From the NCBI RefSeq assembly GCF_002234675.1, contig NC_019866.2:19327311-19391310 (forward strand): a DNA stretch of 64,000 nucleotides, in the 5' to 3' direction. Below the pieces are notes generated by a model that was given only the letters and a program-made list of their open reading frames with translations, did no database searches and was not told where the DNA came from. Below are positions 24,701-39,100 of the stretch, in pieces (position 1 is the first letter of the stretch; every line of letters begins with the position of its first letter). Origin of the DNA: Oryzias latipes. Taxonomy: Eukaryota > Chordata > Actinopteri > Beloniformes > Adrianichthyidae. The position numbers and the translations under genes are program-made.

Positions 24701-27102
24701 AATCTCATGAGAGTTAAGTTTTTAGCTGTCCTGAAAAAAACACTTGAAGTTTTAAGTTTTAGTGCAGACTAAAATTTTTCAAAGTTACGTAAGTGATGCT
24801 GTTTTGCACTGTTTGGCCTAGAGTGCAACTTATATGACATTTTTACATACACACATATATTTGTTATTATCCCACGGGGGGGGGGGCTGTTTCCGACCAA
24901 CAATTGCTGAAATGCACTGTAGGCGTGTTTTTTAGTATTTGTTACTGACATCGGAGGAATAGAACCGCCGTCCAAAACAAAGATGGAGGAGAATCAGATT
25001 GTTCTCCTCCTGAACTTTAGATTTGTCTTCTTTGCATCAAGGCAATATTATTCTTGTTTTTATGTCTTCCTTCCTCTGACTAATGCAGGACAGCAAGTCA
25101 TCATCCTGGGTTAAGAGACACGGAAGTACAGCTGAAGGCGCCGTCATTCAGTAGAAGGCAAAGACCGCCGTAAGGAAAAGAAAAACAGAAGGATCTCATG
25201 AACCCAGTCATAGAGACGTGTTTACAGATGCTCTTCACCATACAATAAAAACCCGATCTCTCATCGTCATCCATGTCTTCTGTGCATCATGAATGAGATA
25301 TACTTTTTTTTTTTTTTTACCAATGTGCCACGGTGCACGGAAAATATGAAATGTACCTAATTAGTCTATAAAACGTTTAACATTTTCAGGAAATCCCTTC
25401 TGTGTTCATTCAAATAGGCACAGGTTTGCATTTATTTGATAGTAATTCAAGACACCATCATGCCGAGCTTGGTGGATTTGTTCAGAAACGTGGCACTTCT
25501 TTCCCAAAAATGTGACTTATACTCCAGAGTGAATTGTGTTTGGTTATCCTTCTTTGTTTTGGCTCCTGCGACCTATACTGTGGAAAATACAGTACCAGTT
25601 TACTTCTGAGCTAACCTCTTTCTGCTGCTGCTGTTCGGATCAACATGCACATTTTTAATGAATACCAAAAAACATTGAGGCTCAGATGTCGACGGAATAA
25701 AGGTGACTGATCCTAAAACCTATTCAGCAACCAAAACAACGGTGAACTTTAAGCGTGTCTTGGCTGCAGTCAAGCCTTGAATTCCTTGTTTTCCATCTCT
25801 GCTCCAAAGCATTTTTTCCTCTGCCTGACCAAACTGATCCTCAGATTATTCAATAAATATTCAATCATTCTGAAAAGGGCTTGTTAGAAACAGAATTCCA
25901 GATGTTTATATTAATGTAGAGAACTGCCAAATCACAGGTTAAAATGATAAACACATGCTTTTAGGCTTTTTAAGCATTAAATGATGGATACATTCGAATA
26001 CCTTTCAACGGAACATTTTTTTTGCTACTGAGAATCCATTTTCTAAAACCGACAGATGACGTAACTTCGCTGTGTCGTGGATTCTCCATCATCTTCTCAT
26101 ATAAAGGGAATCTACTCTACCTGGACTTCATGCCTGGTTTGACTTCAACCACTTTATCAGAGACGTGGACAACTCGGATGGTGACCTCTCCAGACTCCAG
26201 GTGGTTCTGCCGTTTGAGGTAGTCGTTCACTCGAGTCTCTAAAAAGTTCCCCAACTTGGTCTGAGGAAGTCCTGCAGGAACGAGAGAGATGACAGAGATG
26301 AGAGCATTCAGGAGGATGTGGGCCAATAGAACGAGGGTAAAACGGATGCGACACTCACTCTTAGCGGCGTATTTGTTCTCCTTCCGTGACTTATTGGCTC
26401 TTTTCAGGCAGTTGTCGCACACAAAGCTGTGATTGAAATGAAGAGTGAGCGGTTAGATTTACCGGTTACCATCGGCTCTGCAACAATAAGCAGCGTCGAC
26501 AAAGATGAAGTGCTTTTAATCAAGAAGTAACTTGGCTCTCCGTATCACTTCACTCCACTCTTTAAACAACTGTAATGAATGTGCAAATCACATCTTCATG
26601 TTAAGAACAGACCACACCGGAGGGAAACTGACAGATTCACTCTACTGTCCTGCTGCCAAAACGCTGGAGGACATTTTTGTCCTGACAACAATCAAGGCTT
26701 AAAGTTTTTGTTTAAAACACGGTTTTGTGTGACAGAGAATCAGGAGAACACATGTTTTTTAACCGATTAAGCCCAATGGTCCTGTGCACTGGCTAAAATG
26801 TACTGATCAAACTATTCCCTTTAAAAACATAAGCAAACATGATTTGAATACGAACTTATTCAAGTTAAACTCCAATTATGACAAAAGTTGGACGTCATTT
26901 CAATGCTAATTTTAGATTTCTTGAATAATTTTTTATTCCTTGAGGCAAAAAGTTAGACATTTTAAATGTGGGCTAACTTGTGGCGATATTTTTTGCTAAT
27001 ACAGCTGTGATGCAAATGTTTTTGTGGTCCTCTGAAAAAAAGAAAAGCATTTGAAAAAATGTAATATGTACTACAATACCCCAGCTAATGCAAGAACCGT
27101 GC

Positions 27103-27135
<33 letters not shown>

Positions 27136-30100
27136 ATACTGTATTCATCCCTCAATGGGGAAATTCTTCTCCGCATTTGACCCATCCCCTGGGGGAGCGG
27201 TGAGCTGCAACTGAACTGCGCTCGGGAGGCGGTAGCGTTAAGGGCCTTGCCTAAGGACCCTCACTGAGTGATATTAACTGCTCGCCATTGATATGGTAAT
27301 TGCCCCCAGTACCATTGTTTCTTCCCCTCCGGGAATCGAACCCTGGATTCCTGCGTGGTAGCTGCTCACCTTACCAACCGAGCTACTCAGCCGCTGGTCC
27401 CAACACAGAGGCGGGTTTCGGTTAGTGCTTATTTGAACCGTAGCAGCAGATTGCATCACACAGACAAAGACGTGATTGAAGCTTTGGGCAGAAATACAGA
27501 CGGTGGGGGCTGGAAGTGTCTCCACAGACAGATCAGTTAAAAATCCCGCTCCGATCATCTTTTGATCTACTTTTAAAGTGTTCCCAGTGGTCTTTTAATT
27601 ACGATTATGCCAGCCGTTTTAAGGCAAAATCAAAAGATCTGTGTCGTTTTCTAGAACATAGTTTCTGCAGAGCAGCAGGAATTCATTAGAAATTTGCCTC
27701 CAAGTTGTGGACTCTTTGGTTGCTCCGCGCCACCGTTGGCGCGGAGCAACCCCGCCTCCCTTTCCCTTGCCCGTTGCTGAGAGCTCTCTGTTTAAGTGCT
27801 CTCCCCCGTAAATATGCCCGTCCAGCATATTCTCAACATAAATATATATTTTCCCCCCCTAATTTTTTCTTTTGCTCCTGATCCACAACACTTTAAATAA
27901 AGACATACTTTTAAGCCTAAGTACTAATATATGTCCATCATGAGACAAATGCCACTAGAACACGCTAAAAACAATTTTCATTGGAGTTGGTCTATAAGGC
28001 TTTTGTTTGGACTATTTGTATGGTTATGTAACGTGTCCACGACTTTACATCGTTATAGATTATTATGACACTTAATCAAACTGATGATCAGACGATCAAT
28101 TGTAAAAGCTCTGGCAGATAGCAATAAACTGCAGTGAGGAAGGGAGCTGCTATTGGTGCCAAACTATGGAGTTTTGACTGAATATTTCCATTAAATGTCA
28201 AACAATTTGTCAAATTTCTATTTGGTTTGGTTAAGAAAAATCGTTTTCACAAACTAGAAAGTTAACGGAATAAAAGTTGAGCTCATTTAATGAGGAATTC
28301 TTACATAATTACAGAAACGCTTTCAATCAAAATCATTGATTACATCATTCTTTGTTTGTTTTGAAGAGTGGATGTTATGTCGTCAAGAACTTACATCTTT
28401 TTGACTAATTGATTTTTTTTAAATAAACCCTGTTGAATATAAAGTTGAGTTTTAAAACCACTAAAAATTGAAAATAAAATTTTTCCTGCCAACAGTCACT
28501 AAAGTGCCAGAAGGAATTTGCATCCTAAAGTTGAAGTTAAAATGTTGTTTTTTATTTAAAAGGTAATTATAGTTAGAATACACCATCTAGTTTATTATAA
28601 AAATATAAAAAATTTCACAGTTTTTCTTTTGATTATCAGACCGTTCACAGGCATTTTAAACAGAGTGTTGTCATGACATTTTTTGATAGTGTTTATTGTG
28701 AATAATTCTTTATAGAACTGCTTTCCTTAAAGTGTGGTCACGGCTTAATGGCTGAAAAATGAGTTTATTTTTACACATGCAGTCAGAATACAACAAATGT
28801 GTGCGTGAGAGTTGGCTCACCCCGACGGCCATATGGTTTCGTTATGCAGGACGCAGATCTGGTGCATTTTACGACCGCAGTCAATACATTCCACAAGTCT
28901 GGGCAGAGAGAAGACGAGGAGACAGAAGACAGACACACATGGAGGGTTAAAAACAACCAAACCTCCTGTTTGTTAGGAAAAAAGAGACGGGGAGAAACTC
29001 TGAACTCCATTCCATCAAACAATTTCCAGTAAAAACTTCAAAGGATCACAAAAAGGAATAAAAGAGCAAAGACAGAAACATACAGCTCAGGGTCCAGAGT
29101 GTCATTCTTCTTTCTCTGGAACTGGTCTTTGTTGATAGACCTATGGGAATAAGAAAAAATAAACAGTTGTAACCACGGCAACAAAGGAGTCCCCTGAAGC
29201 TCTGCACCAAATCCTCATTCAGACATTTCTGAAATGTATCCCTAACATTACTGACATGATGATGTATCAAAGATAGTTCCGATTTTGTTCTGATATGACC
29301 CACTGAGCTGTAAGAATAGAGTCAACTTTGAAAGAGAATATTTCTTTATATATATACATAAATAAATGAATTTCAGCCTAAAACATGTAAACCATGATCC
29401 CATTTAACAAAAAATTCAGTTTTTCTTATTAGAATCCTGTTTTTAAATAATTTTTTTCTATGCTATAAATGAAAAACTATGCAAGTCTCCTGCAGTGTTG
29501 AAACATTTTAATTTTTAAAAATAAATTCTATTATCACTGTAGACACAGGAATATGGAAAAAAATACTTTTAACAAGCAGGAAATGTAACTATTTGAATTT
29601 CTAAAGGTCCAAAAAATGGATAAATCAAAAAAGCAGTTTATTTCATAAGAAAAACTGACTTTTATCCAAAATGATAGCGAGACTCATTTTGTATTGTGTA
29701 AACACACTCTACATAATTGTGTTTTCCTTTTAGTCTCTATTAGTTCCCCAGTCTAAAGTTTCTGCAACTACATTTCAACTCAGTTTTATTCATATACAAA
29801 TATTTTATGAATGCGTTATAATAATATAATAAAATAATATAATATTATTATTATAACATCAAACATAAAATCAGTTATAAAACTACAATAGATTGCTAAA
29901 CTAAACACAACAGGTTGTGCAACAAGCCCTGAAATATCGATCAGTTTGTGCTTTTAAGCTGATTTGCTAGGACTATTAAATATGTAAAACTACGTAAAAT
30001 TCCCAATTTATGTTAATTAATGTCAATGTGGAATCTATTGTTTATGCCACATAGCAATATTTTACAGTATATCTTTATTTTTATAACGTTTTTATCATTT

Positions 30101-33100
30101 CTACTCTGTAAATGTTGGGACAGTGTTTGCCCCTTCAGCTAAAGTTTTAACTTTTCATAATAAACAAAAGCTGAAAGGGGAGGTGTCAGTTACTCCCAAA
30201 TGAAGTCTAAGCAATTTATTTAATTTTTTTTTCTCTTTTTTTCTCTTTCGGCTTTTCCCATCAGGGGTCGCCACAGCGAACGAGTCGCATGGTAAACTTG
30301 GCAATGTTTTACGCCGGATGCCCTTCCTGACGCAACCCTCTCAAAGCAACCGGGCTTGGGACCGGCACAGATGTAGAGGGGGGAACAGTGAGCAGCCCGG
30401 AGTTAAACCCTGGTTTCACGGACGGCAGGCGCCACAAACCAGCACGAGCTAAACCGGCTCCCCTAAGCAATTTATTTAATGATAAAACAAAAAAATTGTA
30501 AAAATCACTATTGTTTATTCAGGATTCATCTATTCAGAAAGCCGGGGCGGGTCGGGGTTTTGTCAGCTGATGCAAATGCTGAATGAACCAAGAGTGTGTT
30601 GTCATGTTAGCAGTTTCATTACATGAAAGCAGGAGAAAGACGGACTCACGTCTGAGGCTGGGAGGGGTCGTCCCCCAACGACACACTCTCGCCTTGGATT
30701 TCGTTGAAACACTTCTCACAGAAGTGGTACCTGTCAGCAAGAAGCCCATATTTTGGTGAACTACACCGTTCGTCATCAGCACAGCCAATCACAGAGAGGG
30801 CACGAAGAAGCAGCCGCCAATCAGGGCAGGGCAGGACAGGCCAGGGGTGGCGCACACACAGGAGGAGGCAGAGGGCAAGATGGGTCGTCGCCAGCAGCCA
30901 ATCGTGATGCAGGATTTTTGTGTGGGCGGGTGTTTTGATTTTTTGCGTAAATTTCAGAGTGGATGATTGGTCACACCAAAGCAGGCCAATGCAGACATCA
31001 CAAGCATTACAAAAAAGGAGGGAGAGAGGGGAGGAGAAGGGAAGGGGGAGGTCAAAATGAGTATATAAAAAAATAAGCGTGGAATAAGTCGTTACAGGTC
31101 AGACGAAGACAATGAAGGAGCACAGAGGGAGGCGGGGAGGGGAACGGAGGAGGGAGGATGTGAACAACAACCAACAGAGGACAGAGAGCCAAGGCAAAGC
31201 AAAGATTAGCGTCAGACATCCAGTGGCAAACAGCAACAACATTACAGCAACATGAGAGACCACTGTGGAGGAGCGGGGAAGTGCAGATTCATGATATGCG
31301 CTCCAAAATATGAAAACGTGAATGAGGGAAGAATAAATTAATGGCAAAAGAACACAGATCCATCATCCTTTCGGTCCATTTATGAAGTGGGCTCCTTTCT
31401 TGTGGCGGCGAGCTTGCGCCCGCACTCCTCCCCCTCAGTTTGTGCACAGAGAAACGGCAGCTCTTAATTTCGCTCAGACCAGAAGAGACAGGAGCCCACT
31501 TCATGAATGACAACATAATGAAGTATTAACGCTATGAAGATGGAGATGAAGCCACGTTAACCATTTGAAGCCAAATCCAAAACTCATCTGTGATTGTACT
31601 GATTGGTAGATGCTAAGCTGTAGGAAATAACAATACTGCCATAACACGACACATGGAAGCTAATTTCACTGGCTCAGATTTGATCTCGACTAGTAAACTG
31701 GATGGGCGTGTCGGCGGCTCTTACCTGTTCTGGTAGCTGAAGTACGCAGCGTCCCGCTGGATGGTGCACAACTGTTTCCCATAGCAGCACAGAGTTTGTG
31801 GCGAAAACTCAAACTGGGAAGAAAACATTTGCAGATTTAATATCTGAGGAAGTTGTTGCACTGCATTGTGATCCCATGAATCCACATTAAAGTGAGATCA
31901 ACCAGCCTGAACTCAAAAGAGTAGTTTAAGAATTAAAGCCGAGTCTGGATCTGTTTTGTAAGCAAGTTCATCACCATTCATTCCAATGTAGAATTCTTTC
32001 ATTTATTTAACCCTTTTTCATCACATAAGTTGACATTTAATAACATAACTGCACTCGACATTCATTCATTTATTCCATGGTTCGAGTGAATACTTTATTC
32101 TGATTGGCTGAAAGCTTTCCATAAAAAGTGATAATAGACACCTAGAAAAAGTTCTGGTAAAATAGAATGGCTCTGGCCTAAACAGAGCAAAAGACACTTG
32201 GAAAATAGATGGAAATACGTTATTCTGCGCTTTATCACAACAGAAAGACAGAAGAAAGATCTCTGTCCTTCAACATATATCCTGATATCTATCCAATTTT
32301 ACCATCAACAGCAATGTAGCCTTTAATTTCGAATAGTTCATTGTCTGTCTTTTTGTTCTTCACTTATTGCTTGGTACAGATTAAATATATATTCATAACT
32401 TATTTTTTTAATAATCAATAAAGAAATTCTTTGATTGATACACATTTAATGACCAGAATTAATGGTGGATACTTTTTGCAATAAAACTAAGCGATCTGTT
32501 TGTGATCTTTGTTTCTTTAAAACAAACATTTGCTTCATCTTTTGGACAAAAATGTGCGGTAAGAGTGGAACTTTCCCTCTGAAGGGATGACTTTAGGTCG
32601 CTGCTCGCCCTGTAGTCGTTACCCCGACAACACGTCATACCTATAAAAATTGATTTAAATATTAAAAACTACTAATATTTGATTGAATTTTCATTTTTTC
32701 TTTGTAACTAAACATGTTATAAGCAGGATATGGTCTTTCAAGGCGTACATTATTAGAGATTAATAGACTTTGCGAAAGCAACCGTCCTACGCGTTGTGCA
32801 GAGTGGTTCGTGCCTCCGCATTGTCCTTTCATTTTCGATAGGGGACCCCTCAAAGGGCCTGATCTCTTACTAATTTTGTGTTTAACATGAAGCAAAAAGA
32901 AGGCGGGGTGTCTTGATTGACACAGCTATGGAACGGCCTCTTCGGATGCGTACAAACAACTATTTATTCATTCGGAATATCGTATCTGGAGAAAGTTTGG
33001 TGATATCGTTTTCTGTCAAAGATAGTGATGAACACAGAGCTAGAAAATAAAAGCAGAAGGAAACATAAACCATCCTCGTTTATACACTTTGAGAGGCAGC

Positions 33101-36100
33101 AGGGAATCTGACTTAACTTGAATTGCAAGCTTAAGTTAGCGGTCGGTTTGGGTTCAATAAACAAAGAACAAAAACTCTAATTCTGTCCAAAATGGACAAA
33201 ATGTAAGTATTTGAAGTCAAAATGCCAAAGAATGTTTGTTTTTAAATGTGTTTAACTCATATAAACAATTATTGAATTAAAACAAAAGAACCACAGTCTT
33301 TTTTATTTCTAGACAATCGCACTAAACTGTAAAAAAACTAAACAAACATAAATCATCTTAAGTAACAATGCTGGTCGTGAGACTAAAACAATCCAATCAA
33401 GGATCAATGTTGTTTATAAATATTAAATACACCTGAAAGTCTTCATGCCTGATCTTAATTGGAAAATTGTCTGACATTTAAAGGATTCCATTAATTATAA
33501 CATGTTTTGGTTTTGAATGCACATATTTGCAACAAACAGCTGCTCTTTGGCTACAAACTTAGTAGAAAAGGAAGAAAATGTTTTTATTGTAGACTATCTG
33601 CTGTAACAGTTTTGCTTGGGAATAGATTTTATACCGTTTTAAGACTTGTTTTCCCTTTAAATGGCGCCACGTTAATAAGAAACATAAATTGTGAAGTGAG
33701 AAAATTTTTTTAGTCTCTGCTAAACAGCTGAACCTGCTGTAACAGAAGTTACAGCTTAAATTACAGCTCAAACGGCCTCCAGAGCTCTCAGTCCATCGGA
33801 CTGTCTGCGTCTTTTCCTTCGCTCCAATCTGATGCATCCACTTGTAGGTAAATTGATTCATGTACGTCTTTGTTTTCCTCGTCTGAGCTGGCAGCTGGCT
33901 CCAAACTGTACTGCTGGATGGTGCTAATGTTGCTCACTGATTGTTGCAACAGTAATGTTAGGAAGAGCTAAAAGCTAATGAGAGAATGTGTAAACAGAGA
34001 GCTCACAGAAAATGGGAGGGGATGGGGGCGGAGTCTCTGAGTGCCAACGGTCTTGCCACAAATCAGAGGTGAACTTCTACTGCAAAAACTGAGTCTTAGA
34101 AAATGACACTTTTTTTTAAGTTTTTTTTTTTAGGCAGAACACGCGTAATATGACACGTTACTCTTTGAAAATACATTAAAAAATGATCAGAGAGGGACTT
34201 TAGGCATTATTTGGAGTAAGCCTTTGCACCATCTCCAAACTGAAGACAAACTATCCTCAAAGAGGACAACGCTGGAGCATTAGAAGGAGCAGAGGAGATG
34301 TAAGGGGCAGCCAGCAGTTCTGACCTAAGACCCAAGTAACACCTGAGCTCCAGGGTGCTGTTCACAACAGAGAGACCAACAAAACCACATGAACTGACTT
34401 GTGGCTTGAAGAATTTGATGCCATCCCACAGCTATAACTGAGCAGGCTGGTAGTCAGCATGAAGAGACGGTGTCTGGCTGTTGTGACAGTGTCTGGGTCT
34501 TCCACAACAGAGGTGTGCAACAAGGCCGCATTTCTGCTTTTTTACCAACTAAGCTGCCTTTTTTTTCATGCTACTGTCTGGACAAACCTGAGGTAATCAG
34601 CGGTGGGTGGACCAAGGACGTCTATGAAGCACAAAGTGACACCAAATCTGAGCTTTGCCCACTCATGTTCCCCACCACTGAGACTTGTAGTTTTTTAACA
34701 AAACAACTGTTAAATGGACATGATTTATCTTTCCATTTTAAGGATCCTTTACACCAAAGAACAATCAGTTTGGGCAAAGAATTGGAATTGCTTTCCTGGG
34801 CACATCCCACACACTCTGCTTAACCCAAAAATCAATATTCCTAACAATATTGATACAGACTTTTCCGCTATACAAGATCTATTACCAACAAACACACAAA
34901 AAGCTATGATTTAACTCATTTTTCAGGGAAATAGGATCATAGCTTATGTGACACTTTTTCTGCAAAGGTTATTAGCTGAGATTACTGTGTTTATGTAAAC
35001 AAATACTTTTGCATAAGGGTTAATTTTTTATGACATTTTTCTTTGTGTTGCTGCAACAACAGAATTTACACTTCTGCCTTTGTGAGCAGCGGGGCAATAA
35101 TGGATTTGGCAGTCACAGATTTGGTAAGTTGTCCCATTAAAGATGAGTTTGGTCTGTAATGTTCATCACAGATACACTTTAACTTTGAGAAAGAATGTAA
35201 ATAAAATAATCCAGGAAATCACAGCATATGATTGATAAAGGATTTCATTGTATAATAGTGCAGAGATAGTATTTAACTCCTATAAACAAGTGAGAATTCT
35301 GTTCCTGGCAGACATGCTCATTCTTATTTATTTAGGAACCTCTTCTATACTCCACTGGTTACCTGTACTAATGGAACCTGTTTGAATTGATCATCTCTGT
35401 AAAAGACTTTTGTCCACACCCTCAACATTCAGACAGCAACCTCTCTACCATGACCAGCACCAATAAGCCGTCAAAGGACACCAGGGACAAGACTGTAGAC
35501 ATGAAGACAATGGAGATTGCCCAATCTATAAAAACCAAGCAGCTTGATGAGAAGAGATCAACTGTTGGAGCAGTTATTAGAAAATAGAAAACAAAATCAC
35601 TGGCCATCTCCCTCCACCTTCTTTGGCACCAGGTGCATGATCTCACCTGGTGGGGCACAAATGACCTTGAATTGTTAAATAGACACAGAAGTTGCTGTAT
35701 TAAGGAAAAGGTGCAGGATATAACTGTATATATGGGAATGGGTGAATCCCAGAGGGACTGAGCAGTGTGTGCAAACCTGCTGAGAACCTGCAGAAAACCT
35801 CTAATCTCTATTATTGATAACCAAGGTCACATTAAAAAGAATTGAGGGGAAATTTAGTTATTGATCAAATACTTATTTTCAGCACTATTAAACAAATGCG
35901 TTATTAAAATCCAACAATGTGATAACCTGGATTCATTTTTTCCCATAACCTGCCGGTCTTATAGCGTAAATGAATTGATTCCAGTCAAACTCATTAGTAA
36001 ACCATGCGAATCCATGCGAGTGTCTAATTCTTCAGATGAGCTTTGTAACAGCAGCATAATGACGTCCTTGTAAATGCAGTCACCATTTACCAAACATATC

Positions 36101-39100
36101 GGGGCTTCACTTAATGTGACTTATGGGTAGCAGGACAAATGTTTACCGCTCTGTTTGCCATTCAGAACAGGACTTACAGTTTCCAAAACAGCTGAAGTCC
36201 CACTTCAAATATCTTTTTATCTATTGAAAAAGTATTCTCAGTGATCTTTTATAATGATTATGAACCTGTCGTTTTCTAGGACCCATTTCCTGCAGAGTGG
36301 CAGAAGTTAATTGGAAACTCACTTCTGAGTTGTGTGGACGGGACCAATGGTGCAGAGTAAGCCGGACCTTACTTCCAACATTCATCTGTTTACACACTCT
36401 CCCACTAACTTACAGCCCTAATATTAGAGCTATCCAGCCGTGCAGTTTGAGCCAGATAGCAGCTCAGGCGAGGAAAATAAAGACGTTAATGGAGTTAGTC
36501 GTCTACAAGTGGATGCATTGGAGCGGAGCAGGGAGCCTGCCCAGTGTATTTACTTTATCACTATTAAAATCTTTTTTTTATTACAACAGCATTTTATTCG
36601 TCTGCTCCTGATTCACTACGATTTTGATATAGAAAAAGCCAGAAATGCAATTTTTAGCTAATTTTTCTTTAAACATGTCCTCAAAAGAGAAATGTCACAA
36701 GAACATGTTGAAAACATCATTTTCATCAGAGTGGTTCTTTAATGAAATATCCTTAATATAAAGTCTATAGTTTGTTGCCCAATATTAGAATGTTATTTAA
36801 ACCTGAACCAAACAGTAAAATGTCTGAGCCTGAAAATATCCAACTAAAATTTGAATTTTTGTTAACAATCCACTTTTGGGATTTGAAGTTATTTTGCACT
36901 CAGTCTGTTGTCTCAATATGTATTATTAAAACTTAATCTAAACCATACCTTTTCTCTAGAAAAAAAAAAAAAGAGTCACTTCAACTTTTAAAACATCCGG
37001 ATGAAAAAACAGGATCTGAAAAAATGGCTGCCCCTCACCTTCCTCCCACAGCAGTACCCCAGGCCTTGCATGACGGGGTCGATTTCCGTCTCAAACACCT
37101 CAGCCAACTTGGAGCAGTACTTGTAGACCCGCGACGTCTTTCTGTTGTACAGCCAGGCGTTGTTGAACATCAACCACACGTCCTCAATGTACTGCCACGG
37201 CTCCTGGTACTGTCCCGTGTCCAGCTTCCTCTTAATGGTGGACAGATCCATGGGGTTCTTCACGATGTCAAAGTAGTCCTGGATAGGAAGGGAGTGCCAT
37301 CCCAGATTGGAGTGAAAGATTGAGGTAAAGTTCAGGAGTTGAGAGAAGCAAGAGGAGGGAGAACAGGAAGAATGGTCATCCGGGGTGAGAAGTGGAGGAA
37401 GGTGGGGCAGAAGGGCGAGGTGAAGGCGCCGCAGTCAGCCGGGTGGGACCAGAGCAGGGAAAGAAGAGGGTGCAGGGGGACAGTGTTGTTGAGCGCTGCA
37501 GAGAAGAAGGTTCACGTGCAGACAGAGAGACATGACAACGTCTGCCCTCTAGCTCTCTGCTTTGCACCCGAAACTAACATCAAGGTGTCAGTCTGAGCTG
37601 GTAGAGAAACATTTTAGCAAAAAAAAAAAAAAAAAAAAAAACAGAGAAAAAAGGAAACTACCTAAAAATAATACTCTTTATCAATTCAAAACTTCATCCA
37701 ACCTCATGGTCAATAAATATTGATTAAAGGGATGATAATAAGGGTGCAAAACCAAGAAGAAAAGAGCAGTGCTATAAGAAACAAGCAGAGAGATCTACAC
37801 TTAATAGCAGTAAAAGCTGCATGAACTGGGAGGTGAAGCAAATGTGGGGGAATGGATGACGCTCCCCAGACTTTTCTGTTCCCTTTTGCTCCTCCTGAAA
37901 CCAGTGCATCCATTCCAAAAGGAGCAGAGAGAAGAGCAGGTAAAAGAACCCCAAAAGGTGTAAATTTCCTAAGAGCAGGGTCCGTCTCAGTGTCACCATG
38001 GCAACAAGAGTTATGAGTAGACCCTCATCTCTGAATAGAAGCAGTCACATGGATAAACAAGTGATGCGGATTACATTGACAGACTGCAGAGGCAAATTTA
38101 CAGCCCAACAGTGGGTTTATGTGCAGCCTGAGACTTTGATTCGTGAAGCTGCATCACTTGGAAGCTGCTGAGGGAGAGCCGAGCCAATATTCTGCCGCTC
38201 GCTCCTCTGAAAGATGTCTGATTTCATAAAGAAGAGGCTCAGGCAGAACTATTGGGCTCAGATTTGTGTAGGAAAACATGAAACAGGCTTTGCTCCACCT
38301 CTGAAAAGTGCGCCATCCAATTACAGCTGAGGAGGAGCACAACTAAAGCAAGCAATGGAATAACATGATGACAAAAATGAAAAAGATGTCGGAAAAGCAA
38401 AAATAGATGTGATTGTAAATGAAAGCATTTGACTTGTGAACTGCAAAAACTCCATTTCTGAAATCTTATCAGACTCTCCAACTTACCACTGTATTCGAGG
38501 TCACATATTTATTGTCTGCAGCCTTTTTAAAATGCCAGGATTTTCTACACTTGCATATCAGAATCAAAATACAGTGTGGTTCGCTGAAATGTTCACAAGT
38601 CACTGCTTTCATTGACAATATTATTCAGACAAGACATTACAAGCTAAAGCACACACAAGTCTAGCAACGTAATTTAACTTCTGTCATGCAATGAAGCAAA
38701 AACAAACAAAGATTAATAGGAATTTAAAGTACATCTATAATTCAAAGCAAAAATGAAATGAAAAAAAAAGAAAAGAAAAATGCCTTGGATGAAGAAAAAA
38801 AAAACTAAGCATTCACAGGAGTTGAAGCAAAATGGCAGCCAGCGCAGTCCCTTACCAGGTTAGTTTTGTTACTAGTTCGAATACGTACAGGTATTCCTAA
38901 TAACTGGGGGTCCACCGGCTGGCGGAAGGGAAGAGACTCTGGGTCCTGGCGGTACAAAGCCTCCAGGGTTGGCATCAGAGCCTGACGCAGCTCCTCCGGC
39001 TTAAAGACTTGAAAAGAAAATGAAAAGAGCAAAAAGAAAGACATTAAAAAAAAGAGTTTAGAAAAAAAGACCAGAGCTCCAATGAAGGACTTGAATTCCT

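Larger units (their letters stand above)
26359..31813 (-). other. ep300: ep300 exons 19-23: discontinuous PHD/RING module
   Basis: About residues 1223-1346. Five small exons (89, 81, 57, 78 and 68 nt) carry [57 protein letters not shown] and FVCDNCLKR. The Cys/His pairs are those expected of the zinc-binding PHD with an inserted RING. They are separated by introns filled with SINE and MITE-like repeats. Confidence 0.9.

Noticed and set aside
27325..27398. Possible tRNA gene on the - strand
   Set aside because: Same reasoning: tRNA-like head continues into a SINE body and poly-A.
34230..34900. Reading frames of 62-117 aa in ep300 intron 18
   Set aside because: Repeat-like surroundings on both sides, no homology recognised, overlapping frames on both strands.
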